Part shown: positions 17,995 to 24,975 of the stretch, in pieces
How the letters are laid out: every line of letters starts with the position of its first letter
Position numbering within the stretch: position 1 is the stretch's first letter
Source: Pseudoalteromonas umbrosa
GTDB taxonomy: Bacteria > Pseudomonadota > Gammaproteobacteria > Enterobacterales > Alteromonadaceae
NCBI RefSeq assembly: GCF_030125375.1
Contig: NZ_JASJUU010000025.1
Coordinates: 1 to 32,059 of the forward strand
Reading direction: 5' to 3'
DNA length: 32,059 bases
Notes under the pieces: generated by a model
Databases searched by the model: none
What the model was told of the DNA's origin: nothing
The model's input: the letters and a program-made list of their open reading frames with translations, nothing else
Made by a program: the position numbers and the translations under genes

Positions 17995-18034
17995 TAATTG
18001 AAATTAATTTAGCAAACAATAAAAGATAAAAACT

Positions 18035-18895
18035 ATGCAGCAACATCAATCGGCACTTATAAACTTACACCTCGCTGTTTTTCTGTTTGGCGGCACTGCC
18101 CTTTTCTCTAAACTCATCGCGCTTCCAGCCCTTGATATAACCGTTTATCGCACGGCCATCGCATTTATCGCGTTAACGATCATTCTCAAAATGCAAAACA
18201 AGCACCTTAAGCTTGATCAAAACAAAGACTATTTTATTGTTATCGGGTTAGGCGTCATTATTGGTATTCACTGGGTCACCTATTTTGCCGCGATGCAAAT
18301 GGCAGGCATTGCTACAGGCATCATTGCCTTTTTTACCTATCCCGTGATCACTGTTTTGCTAGAACCGCTGTTTAGCAAAACACGTCTGAAGCTTGCCGAC
18401 TTGTTGATTGCTACCATGGTGATTTTTGGTATTTATTTAATGATGCCTAATACTGATCTAGGCGACCAAGTGACCTTCGGTATTTTAACCGGCGTGCTGT
18501 CTGGAGCATTTTTTGCCATGCGTAACCTGCTACAAAAAAAGTACTTTTCACAGTATGGCGGCCCGCATACTATGCTTTATCAAACTTTAACCGCCGCGGT
18601 TGTTTTGTCAATGTTTGTTGACACCACACCAACGGGCTTACCATTACAAGACATCTACTATCTGCTCTTGGCTGGCGTAGTATTCACAGCAATTCCTCAC
18701 TCATTATTTGCTAGCAGCTTACGCTACTTGAGTGCAACCACAGCTGGACTAATTTCATGCTTGCAGCCCTTGTATGGCATTGTATTGGCTTATATGCTGT
18801 TATCTGAGACAACCAGTATGACAACACTTATTGGCGGTATATTAGTAGTCAGTGCCGCTTTTTATGAAACTTGGTCAATAACAAGGAATAAATGA
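18035..18895 (+). CDS. EamA-family (DMT) transporter
   Basis: A 286-residue inner-membrane protein with about ten hydrophobic segments arranged as two similar halves (EamA repeats, roughly 10-140 and 150-282). The first half holds FGGTALFSKLIALPALDITVYR and the second GAFFAMRNLLQKKYF, in the usual EamA positions; length is normal for the drug/metabolite transporter superfamily. Substrate cannot be read from sequence; members move amino acids, metabolites or drugs. The stop codon overlaps the next start in ATGA, so it is translationally coupled to the phosphodiesterase gene. No strong ribosome site precedes the ATG. Confidence 0.9.
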   Translation: MQQHQSALINLHLAVFLFGGTALFSKLIALPALDITVYRTAIAFIALTIILKMQNKHLKLDQNKDYFIVIGLGVIIGIHWVTYFAAMQMAGIATGIIAFFTYPVITVLLEPLFSKTRLKLADLLIATMVIFGIYLMMPNTDLGDQVTFGILTGVLSGAFFAMRNLLQKKYFSQYGGPHTMLYQTLTAAVVLSMFVDTTPTGLPLQDIYYLLLAGVVFTAIPHSLFASSLRYLSATTAGLISCLQPLYGIVLAYMLLSETTSMTTLIGGILVVSAAFYETWSITRNK

Positions 18896-19602
18896 TGATC
18901 CAAGTATTTGCACACCGCGGTGCCAGCGGCATGTATCCCGAAAACTCGCTAAGTGCAATTAGCGCAGCTTTAGAGGTGGGTGTACATGGTATAGAGCTTG
19001 ATGTACAAAGCTGTCGTGATGATTATGCAATCATTCATGACACATGGTTAGACCGAACAACGAACGGTAAAGGGATGGTAAAAAATGCGTCTAGAGTAGA
19101 GTTAAACAAACTGGATGCTGGTAATGGTGAGGGGATCCCAACTTTACAAGATGTCTTTAACCTTGTTGGAAAACAGGCAGATATCAACCTCGAGCTAAAA
19201 CATACTTACAGCCTAGATAAATTCGTCAACTATATAGAAAAAAACGTGCAAGAAGGCATTATAGAGCGCTCACAGCTGATCCTGTCTTCTTTTGATCACC
19301 ACCAACTTGCTTGGCTCAAGCAAAAACTCCCTTGGGTTAAGATTGGCGCTTTAACTGCATCCATCCCATTGCATTATGCCGAATTTGCACAGCGTCTGCA
19401 TGCATACAGCATTCATATAGATAAAAACTTCATTAATCATGAATTTGTTCAAGATGCAAAGCAAAGGGGCCTGAAAATCTATACTTATACGGTAGATAAG
19501 CAGCAAGACATAGAACAAGTGCTAGAGATGGGCGTGAATGGGATATTTAGTAATTATCCATGTCATGCAAAAATGGTCATCAATAAATGGCAGAACAAGT
19601 AA
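18892..19602 (+). CDS. glycerophosphodiester phosphodiesterase (GDPD family)
   Basis: A 236-residue cytoplasmic-type enzyme (no signal peptide) that would hydrolyse glycerophosphodiesters to glycerol-3-phosphate and an alcohol. The GDPD signature is complete: catalytic H8-R9 in FAHRGASG, E17-N18 in PENS, metal ligands E35 and D37 in GIELDVQ, catalytic H49 in IIHD followed by DRTTNGKG. Later strands NLELKH and the C-terminal YTVD and VNGIFSNYP segments complete the TIM barrel. It resembles UgpQ-type enzymes. The start overlaps the transporter stop by 4 nt; a second ATG lies 3 nt on. Co-transcription with the EamA gene is likely and suggests a shared role in metabolite or lipid head-group salvage, which is inference. 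Confidence 0.93.
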   Translation: MMIQVFAHRGASGMYPENSLSAISAALEVGVHGIELDVQSCRDDYAIIHDTWLDRTTNGKGMVKNASRVELNKLDAGNGEGIPTLQDVFNLVGKQADINLELKHTYSLDKFVNYIEKNVQEGIIERSQLILSSFDHHQLAWLKQKLPWVKIGALTASIPLHYAEFAQRLHAYSIHIDKNFINHEFVQDAKQRGLKIYTYTVDKQQDIEQVLEMGVNGIFSNYPCHAKMVINKWQNK

Positions 19603-19628
19603 CTTTTACCGCCATTTTTGAATAAGGC

Positions 19629-19652
19629 ACGCTATTTTACAAAAAATAGCGT
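19629..19652 (+). terminator. hairpin after the phosphodiesterase gene
   Basis: ACGCTATTTT and AAAATAGCGT form a perfect 10-bp stem with a 4-nt loop, 26 bp after the GDPD stop. Only a short GTTT follows, so it is a weak terminator by sequence. Confidence 0.5.
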
Positions 19653-19655
19653 TTA

Positions 19656-19669
19656 GCTGGGAAACCAGC
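19656..19669 (+). other. small GAAA-tetraloop hairpin
   Basis: GCTGG-GAAA-CCAGC forms a 5-bp stem closed by a GNRA loop, immediately after the longer hairpin. It could strengthen termination or protect the 3' end of the transporter/phosphodiesterase mRNA; no function can be assigned. Confidence 0.35.
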
Positions 19670-19783
19670 GCTTACAAGCTTAAATAATTCCACTAAATGG
19701 TATATTTTAATAAGACTGATCGTAAATTTCTGGCCCAAACTATAGATTGAGTCAGTATTTACCCAATTGGCGAGTGATAGCCT

Positions 19784-21004
19784 ATGACGAGTTTGTACAT
19801 GCGGATATATAATTTAATTGAAGAGTCTTTGTTTTATACATTAACCCGAAAAATTTTCGGTAACCTTGGGTTTCTATTTGTATTTCAACTACTCACATTA
19901 GGCTGGCTCTATTCATATTTGAGTGACTCTGGTAGCAAATTTGGTGGTTTTTGGCTACTCGCATTCGCCTCTGTCGCCGCTTTCATATTCACCTTCTTTT
20001 ACATGCGCTTTTTGATCGTACGTCCGGTGCAAGCTATGCGAGACAGGTTAGAACAAATAAATCGCCAAGATGGAAATTTATCAGCGCAGCTTCCTCAATT
20101 TACTTATGATGAATTTAGAGATCTCAGTGCGCAATACAATACCTTTACTACTCACCTAGGCAATCTACTAGGGAATACCTATAAAAGCGCTGAAGCCGCC
20201 ACGGCGAGCAATCAGCAAGTAACCTACTCTATGACCAACACAGTATCCGTGGGTGCACAGCAAATTAATCAAGGCGACACCATTATCGCAGCCAGCGATC
20301 AGGTAACACACAGCCTACAAAGTATTGTGAGTAATACCGACCAAGTTTATCAAGCCAACACTGAGAGCTTGCACTTTGTTAGAGGCTCGTCTCAGTCTTT
20401 ATTGACGCTGGTTAGTGAAGTGCAGCAGATCACGACATTACTCGGGAACTTCTCTACGACTGTCGCTGGACTCAAAGAGAATAGCGATAATATCCGTAAT
20501 ATTCTCAAAATGGTTGAAGAGTTTTCTGATCAGACGAACTTACTTGCGTTGAATGCTGCAATTGAAGCAGCCCGTGCCGGTGAAGCCGGTCGCGGATTTG
20601 CGGTCGTAGCAGATGAGGTGAGAAACTTATCGGTTAAAGTGAATGATGCCACAAGGCAGATCAGTGACTTTATCAACCAAATGGATCACCTTGTCAGTGA
20701 AACACATCAGGAGTCAGAACAACTGATCTCTCATTCGAGCGGTGCAGAAAAAGCCATTAGCGAGACTTCTCAAGGTTTTGCTGATATGAGCGAGGACTTT
20801 GAGCGCAACCAGTCACAGCTAGAAGAAATTGTCAGTGCCGTACATCAGCTGGAAGAAACACAAAACCACACCCACCAAGCTGTGCAGCAAATTGTCGAAT
20901 TAGGCCAAACTGCAAAAGAGCAATTAGATACTGCACTCAGTGACTGTCAACATGCTCACCAGCTTACAGCCACCACACAAAAAGAGTTGCAGCGATTTAT
21001 TTAA
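19784..21004 (+). CDS. methyl-accepting chemotaxis protein without periplasmic sensor domain
   Basis: A 406-residue chemoreceptor. Two membrane segments (about 27-46 and 55-77) are separated by only about eight residues, so no periplasmic ligand-binding domain exists. A HAMP-like linker follows (about 78-130, VRPVQAMRDRLEQINRQDG). The long coiled-coil signalling domain carries the conserved tip at 245-280 (DQTNLLALNAAIEAAR and GRGFAVVADEVR), which binds CheA and CheW. The C-terminus ends KELQRFI, with no NWETF-type CheR tether. Start is the ATG at 19784; a Met at residue 6 is possible. It probably senses membrane, cytoplasmic or energy signals, or works with a partner. It stands alone, bounded by hairpins on both sides. 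Confidence 0.93.
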   Translation: MTSLYMRIYNLIEESLFYTLTRKIFGNLGFLFVFQLLTLGWLYSYLSDSGSKFGGFWLLAFASVAAFIFTFFYMRFLIVRPVQAMRDRLEQINRQDGNLSAQLPQFTYDEFRDLSAQYNTFTTHLGNLLGNTYKSAEAATASNQQVTYSMTNTVSVGAQQINQGDTIIAASDQVTHSLQSIVSNTDQVYQANTESLHFVRGSSQSLLTLVSEVQQITTLLGNFSTTVAGLKENSDNIRNILKMVEEFSDQTNLLALNAAIEAARAGEAGRGFAVVADEVRNLSVKVNDATRQISDFINQMDHLVSETHQESEQLISHSSGAEKAISETSQGFADMSEDFERNQSQLEEIVSAVHQLEETQNHTHQAVQQIVELGQTAKEQLDTALSDCQHAHQLTATTQKELQRFI

Positions 21005-21005
21005 T

Positions 21006-21035
21006 AAAAAAGCTCAGCAAATGCTGAGCTTTTTT
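21006..21035. terminator. bidirectional intrinsic terminator between MCP and epmA
   Basis: GCTCAGC-AAAT-GCTGAGC with six A before and six T after gives a strong stem and a U-run on both strands. It serves the converging chemoreceptor (plus) and epmA (minus) genes. Confidence 0.92.
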
Positions 21036-21049
21036 GTATCCACCGTACT

Positions 21050-22024
21050 TTAGGCACGTTCAATATCAAAGGCAATAACTTCCTTTATCTCGCGCTTGTC
21101 TGTGGCCAGCATCACCAAGCGGTCAATGCCCAAAGCAACCCCTGCACAATTCGGCAAGCCTTGATCTAGTGCGGCTAAAAAACGCATATCTTTATCTACG
21201 GTAGGCAAATTCATTTGCTGGCGCTGCAAGTTATCTTCATCAAAGCGCTTACTCTGCTCCTCAGCATCAGTCAGTTCATTGAAGCCGTTAGCCAGTTCCA
21301 TCCCTTTGTAGTAAAGCTCAAAACGCCCCGCTACTCGCTTATCTTGTTCATTTAATTTAGCCAGTGCAGCTTGTGATGCAGGAAAGTGGTACACAAAACA
21401 AGGAATATCTTGTCCAATCTGAGGTTCAATTTCCATGCAAAACAGCAGCTGTAACAAAGGGTCAATTGTGGTTTCTTCGTCAGCAATGTCTTTATAGCCA
21501 TACTCTGCACAGACTGCTTTCAATGATTCCAACTCTATCGTTAACGGATCGATGGACAAATATTGCTGAAATGCCGCTTGGTAACTTATTCTTTGTGCTT
21601 TATCACAAGATAAAATGCACTGCATAAGCGCATCAATTTCATCCATCAATAAATGCTCATCAAACCCTGGGCGGTACCACTCGAGCATGGTAAATTCTGG
21701 GTTATGATGACGGCCTGACTCTTCGTTTCGAAACGCTTTGCTAATTTGATAAATCGCACCGCTACCCGCTGCAAGTAAGCGTTTCATCGCAAACTCGGGG
21801 GAGGTCTGTAAATACAGAGGCAAACCTTGAGCATAACTCGGCCCAACAAACTGCGTTGAGAATGTCGCCAAATGAACATCCGTCACTGACGCCTGACTTA
21901 AACTTGGCGTTTCCACTTCATAGACATCACGCTCCGCAAAAAATGAACGGATACTTGCCAGCACTGCAGCACGCTGTTTAAGGGTTTCAATTTGCGCACT
22001 CGGCGCCCACTTCACCTCATTCAT
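21050..22024 (-). CDS. epmA: EF-P--(R)-beta-lysine ligase EpmA (GenX/PoxA/YjeA)
   Basis: A 324-residue class II lysyl-tRNA-synthetase paralogue lacking the tRNA anticodon-binding domain, the normal size for EpmA. It activates (R)-beta-lysine and attaches it to Lys34 of elongation factor P. Class II motif 2 is clear at 98-113 (FRNEESGRHHNPEFTM), and motif 3 near the C-terminus (GVALGIDRLVML, R302). The N-terminal PSLSQASVTDVHLATF segment matches the family. It lies 86 bp downstream of efp on the same strand, with a terminator between, so it may depend on read-through or its own promoter. The EpmB gene is just across the efp promoter. Identification is firm from motifs and the three-gene context. 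Confidence 0.96.
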   Translation of the reverse strand: MNEVKWAPSAQIETLKQRAAVLASIRSFFAERDVYEVETPSLSQASVTDVHLATFSTQFVGPSYAQGLPLYLQTSPEFAMKRLLAAGSGAIYQISKAFRNEESGRHHNPEFTMLEWYRPGFDEHLLMDEIDALMQCILSCDKAQRISYQAAFQQYLSIDPLTIELESLKAVCAEYGYKDIADEETTIDPLLQLLFCMEIEPQIGQDIPCFVYHFPASQAALAKLNEQDKRVAGRFELYYKGMELANGFNELTDAEEQSKRFDEDNLQRQQMNLPTVDKDMRFLAALDQGLPNCAGVALGIDRLVMLATDKREIKEVIAFDIERA

Positions 22025-22053
22025 GGGTTACCTCAGATAATATTTATAACGAC

Positions 22054-22084
22054 AAAAAAAATCTCGACCGAAGCCGAGATTTTC
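22054..22084 (-). terminator. intrinsic terminator of efp with UUCG tetraloop
   Basis: On the minus strand AAAATCTCGGC-TTCG-GTCGAGATTTT folds into a stem closed by a stable C(UUCG)G loop and is followed by a T-run (8 T in total). It sits between the efp stop and the epmA start, so it should attenuate epmA transcription from the efp promoter. Confidence 0.88.
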
Positions 22085-22110
22085 TTACGTCAAAGTGATT
22101 AAGTAAATAA

Positions 22111-22677
22111 TTACTTAACGCGGCTCACATATTCGCCAGTACGCGTATCAACTTTGATCACTTCACCAATTTGTACAAACAGTGGTACACGTACAACCGC
22201 ACCGGTTGTTAGTGTCGCTGGCTTACCACCAGTACCCGCTGTATCACCTTTTAGGCCAGGATCTGTATCTGTGATCTCTAGTTCAACAAAGTTTGGTGGT
22301 GTTACTGCAATTGGGTTACCGTTCCACAGTGTGATTGTACAAACGTCGTTTTCAACTAACCACTTTACATTGTCACCTAAAGCTTTTTCGTCAGCTGCGA
22401 TCTGTTCAAATGTGTCGTTGTTCATGAAGTGCCAGAATTCGCCATCTGTATAGAGATAAGCAAGATCTGTTTCCATCACGTCTGCGCCTTCCACAGAGTC
22501 GCCTGATTTAAACGTTTTTTCTAATACTTTTCCTGAGATCAACTTACGGATCTTAACGCGGTTGAAAGCTTGGCCTTTACCTGGTTTAACCATTTCGTTT
22601 TCTAGGATCGTACAAGGCTCGCCATCAATCATAATTTTTAGGCCGCCCTTGAACTCGTTGGTGCTATAATTCGCCAT
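22111..22677 (-). CDS. efp: elongation factor P
   Basis: A 188-residue translation factor that rescues ribosomes stalled at proline stretches. All three beta-barrel domains are present; the N-terminal KOW domain carries the modification loop KPGKGQAF with Lys34, the residue beta-lysylated by EpmA/EpmB. The C-terminal half includes DGEFWHFMN, PPNFVELEI and DTDPGLKGDTAGTGGKPA and ends with GEYVSRVK, close to the E. coli protein as I recall it. The ATG has an AGAGGA ribosome site a few bases upstream. It is divergent from epmB with only 41 bp between start codons, so the two promoters must overlap. Its transcript ends at the UUCG terminator. Confidence 0.98.
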   Translation of the reverse strand: MANYSTNEFKGGLKIMIDGEPCTILENEMVKPGKGQAFNRVKIRKLISGKVLEKTFKSGDSVEGADVMETDLAYLYTDGEFWHFMNNDTFEQIAADEKALGDNVKWLVENDVCTITLWNGNPIAVTPPNFVELEITDTDPGLKGDTAGTGGKPATLTTGAVVRVPLFVQIGEVIKVDTRTGEYVSRVK

Positions 22678-22718
22678 CGTATCCTCTAATCATCGTATTT
22701 CGAGTAATAAACCTGCTA

Positions 22719-23732
22719 ATGATACAAATAAATGAAGTAAATTTGCATACTAACTGGCAAAAAGAATTGGCGAATGTCGTTACTTGCCCAGATACACTAC
22801 TCAAAATGTTGGGCTTGGAGTCTCATTTCAGTGCAAAAGACCTCGCTGCTAAGCGGCTTTTCCCTGTACGTGTGCCAAGACCCTTTATTGCCAAAATGCG
22901 CTACGGTGATCCCAATGACCCGCTGTTATTGCAAGTAATGCCACTGCATCAAGAGTTTATCGCCGCCTCTGGATTTAACAAAGACCCGCTCGAAGAGCAA
23001 GACGCACCTGTGCCAGGCTTGCTACATAAATACCAGTCTCGGGTGCTGCTAATGCTTAAAACAGGGTGTGCAGTAAACTGCAGATATTGCTTTAGACGTC
23101 ACTTCCCCTATCAGGATAACCAAGTCAACAAACGTGCGCTTGCACCGATATTTGAGTACTTGGTTGAGCACCCAGAAATTAATGAAGTGATTTTAAGCGG
23201 TGGCGATCCACTGATGGCCAAAGATAACATGATCTGTTGGCTATTAGATGAATTAGAAGCATTGCCTCAGATAAAACGTATTAGGATACACAGTCGTTTA
23301 CCCGTGGTTATTCCTGCAAGAGTGACCGATGCACTGTGCGATCGACTGGCAAACAGCCGTCTCAAAGCCATTTTGGTTAATCATATTAATCACCCAAATG
23401 AAATAGACGATGATTTCAAGGCAGCGATGAGTAAACTTAAACAGGCCGGTGTCACGCTATTAAACCAAGCGGTATTACTCAAAGGTATCAATGATTGTGC
23501 TCAAACACTTTCTGCGCTAAGCGAAGCTTTGTTTGACAGTGATATTCTGCCTTATTACCTGCATCTACTTGATAAAGTTGAAGGAGCCAGTCACTTTGAT
23601 ATGAGTGAGTCTGAAGCGATTGAATTGGTTGCTCAAATGCTAGAGATATTACCAGGCTTTTTGGTACCCAAGCTGGTGAGAGAAATCGGCGGCAAACAAA
23701 GTAAGACGCCGATTGATTTGCATTTAAATTAA
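22719..23732 (+). CDS. epmB: EF-P beta-lysylation protein EpmB (lysine 2,3-aminomutase, YjeK)
   Basis: A 337-residue radical-SAM, PLP-dependent enzyme converting (S)-alpha-lysine to (R)-beta-lysine for EF-P modification. The 4Fe-4S motif is GCAVNCRYCFRRHFPY with C117, C121 and C124. SGGDP (SAM-binding region), HSRLPVVIP and LNQAVLLKGIND are typical of lysine aminomutases, and the C-terminal GGKQSK contains the likely PLP lysine. The length matches YjeK, shorter than the catabolic clostridial enzymes that have an added C-terminal domain. It starts 41 bp from the divergent efp gene, which together with epmA makes a complete modification set. No hydroxylase gene (epmC) is in the window. Confidence 0.96.
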   Translation: MIQINEVNLHTNWQKELANVVTCPDTLLKMLGLESHFSAKDLAAKRLFPVRVPRPFIAKMRYGDPNDPLLLQVMPLHQEFIAASGFNKDPLEEQDAPVPGLLHKYQSRVLLMLKTGCAVNCRYCFRRHFPYQDNQVNKRALAPIFEYLVEHPEINEVILSGGDPLMAKDNMICWLLDELEALPQIKRIRIHSRLPVVIPARVTDALCDRLANSRLKAILVNHINHPNEIDDDFKAAMSKLKQAGVTLLNQAVLLKGINDCAQTLSALSEALFDSDILPYYLHLLDKVEGASHFDMSESEAIELVAQMLEILPGFLVPKLVREIGGKQSKTPIDLHLN

Positions 23733-23752
23733 AATGCGAACATCAACGTATA

Positions 23753-23962
23753 TTAAGCATATACATTTATGTTGTTGCCCAAGGTTGCCGTCACTGACTT
23801 AGCTGGAGTTTGCGCTGCCGCAGAACTCCCTGCTGATTCAATTAACGCTAGGGCTGCTCGTCCATCTGCCTGCTGTTGCTTTTTAGCCAGAGAAGCACTG
23901 TATACTTCGCCACCTGGACCAGCGCCAGACATAGCAGGAAGGTTACTTCCGGAAATATTCAT
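23753..23962 (-). CDS. small YjfB-like protein, probably motility-associated
   Basis: A 69-residue protein with an Ala/Gln-rich helix (SASLAKKQQQADGRAALALI) and the ending LGNNINVYA, which resembles the C-terminus of YjfB-family putative motility proteins (LGxxIDxxA). There is no signal peptide or membrane segment. A good ribosome site (AGGTGA) lies about 7 nt before the ATG. Upstream is a near-consensus sigma-28 promoter, which strongly suggests membership of the late flagellar/chemotaxis regulon. The gene converges on epmB with a gap of only 20 bp and no visible terminator. The family call rests on remembered pattern; its biochemical role is unknown. Confidence 0.72.
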   Translation of the reverse strand: MNISGSNLPAMSGAGPGGEVYSASLAKKQQQADGRAALALIESAGSSAAAQTPAKSVTATLGNNINVYA

Positions 23963-23999
23963 AGGTATTCACCTGACAAGTTTGATGGATCCGAGTAAA

Positions 24000-24026
24000 A
24001 TATCGGCCGATTTACTTAAGACTTTA
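24000..24026 (-). promoter_or_regulatory. sigma-28 (FliA) flagellar promoter
   Basis: On the minus strand TAAAGTCT (24026-24019), exactly 11 bp, then GCCGATAT (24007-24000). The E. coli FliA consensus is TAAAGTTT-N11-GCCGATAA, so 14 of 16 defined bases match with exact spacing. Transcription would begin near 23993, about 30 nt before the small YjfB-like gene. Confidence 0.85.
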
Positions 24027-24034
24027 GGAAAAAC

Positions 24035-24328
24035 ATGCAAGCAATCATCGAAAAACTCAACGAAAATTTAAAAGTTGTTTATCGTCAAGCACTTGATGCA
24101 GATAAAAAATTAGATGAACTACAGCAGCAAGGGCATGGTAAATTCGCATCACTGTTCACTAAAGAAGCAGGGTTTGGCTTTGAAGCAAAGCGATTTAAGC
24201 CCTATGTGCTTGATGTTGCAGCAGATGTAGATGCATTAAGTAAATCAGAACAATTAGATGAAGAGCAACTGAAAAAGACTGTATTTAAGTTACAACAGTT
24301 GTTGCAACTATTAGCGACATTCAAATAA
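24035..24328 (+). CDS. uncharacterised 97-residue helical protein
   Basis: I do not recognise this protein with confidence. It is predicted to be all-helical and soluble, rich in Lys, Gln and Leu: helix 1 IIEKLNENLKVVYRQALDAD, a central FASLFTKEAGFGFEAKRFKPYV segment (F-rich), and a C-terminal leucine-rich helix ending LQQLLQLLATFK. The spacing of LF, RF and PYV recalls the N-terminal part of PriC-type primosomal proteins, but that is a weak impression. The AGGA ribosome site 8 nt before the ATG, a strong terminator directly after the stop and a gene on each side with normal spacing support a real gene. Its start is next to the opposite-strand sigma-28 promoter. Confidence 0.8.
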   Translation: MQAIIEKLNENLKVVYRQALDADKKLDELQQQGHGKFASLFTKEAGFGFEAKRFKPYVLDVAADVDALSKSEQLDEEQLKKTVFKLQQLLQLLATFK

Positions 24329-24352
24329 AAAGAGCGCCTCAGCGCTCTTTTT
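24327..24352. terminator. bidirectional intrinsic terminator
   Basis: AAAAA-GAGCGC-CTCA-GCGCTC-TTTTT: 6-bp GC-rich stem extended by A-T pairs, with U-runs on both strands. It overlaps the stop codons of the two converging genes at 24328 and 24351. Confidence 0.92.
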
Positions 24353-24845
24353 ATTTATTCGCGGTGCCAAACACCGGCGTAACCTCATCTTCAAACCAAT
24401 CGCTTAATAACCGCTTGTCATAATAAAACTCGGTGTCTCTACCAAACTTGATTCTATCCATAAAGCTCATGTCTTTTAAAACTTTAGATTTCGCTTCCAC
24501 CATTACGTTACCTGATTTGTCGGTCACGCTATAACTAATTTTTAAACGTGGAAAATAAATAGGTTTAATGATGCGAATATCATTCATGTTAAATCTAACA
24601 TCACCTGCTAAATCAATGTCTTCAAAAGTCATCGCTAACGTATAGCCTTCTGGCATGTCTGAGGCTAGCTTATTCAAATGCGCATCAAACTGCTTTGCGA
24701 TACGCTTGTGATATCCGCCACGAGTCTCTTTTGCAGGAAACACATCTCTATACTCTTTAAAGTCTAGCCATGTTACTTTTGCCTCTCCAGCACTAGCCAT
24801 CATCGGCATTAAAAGTGCCACAACGGCATATTTGAAAAGTTTCAT
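24351..24845 (-). CDS. DUF3016-family secreted protein
   Basis: A 164-residue protein with a clear Sec signal peptide (MKLFKYAVVALLMPMMASA, cleavage after ASA), so probably periplasmic. The mature part has features of DUF3016 proteins: KVTWLDFKEYRDV near the N-terminus, LPEGYTL-like MPEGYTLAMTFEDIDLAGDV, a PIYFPRLKISYSVTD segment and KVLKDMSFMDR. The function of this family is unknown. The ribosome site AGAGGAG is strong. It is a single-gene unit between the bidirectional terminator and the hairpin behind the RND operon. Confidence 0.88.
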   Translation of the reverse strand: MKLFKYAVVALLMPMMASAGEAKVTWLDFKEYRDVFPAKETRGGYHKRIAKQFDAHLNKLASDMPEGYTLAMTFEDIDLAGDVRFNMNDIRIIKPIYFPRLKISYSVTDKSGNVMVEAKSKVLKDMSFMDRIKFGRDTEFYYDKRLLSDWFEDEVTPVFGTANK

Positions 24846-24936
24846 TATTTGCTCCTCTGGTTAGCCTATGTGTTCATATTCTGCTCACTACGCTGAACGA
24901 AAACTTAAGGGTTACATTCATTAACAGGCTTTTACC

Positions 24937-24966
24937 GGCGTTCACCTTTTATACCGAGTGAACGCC
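24937..24966 (-). terminator. hairpin behind the RND operon, candidate terminator
   Basis: GGCGTTCAC and GTGAACGCC form a perfect 9-bp stem with a 12-nt loop, starting 10 bp after the permease stop. No T-run follows on the minus strand, so it may be a Rho-dependent end or mRNA-stabilising structure. Confidence 0.45.
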
Positions 24967-24975
24967 ATATCACCA

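Noticed and set aside
19723..19749. Possible sigma-28 promoter before the chemoreceptor (TAAATTTC-N11-ATAGATTG)
   Set aside because: Only about 9 of 16 consensus positions match and the GCC of the -10 is missing.
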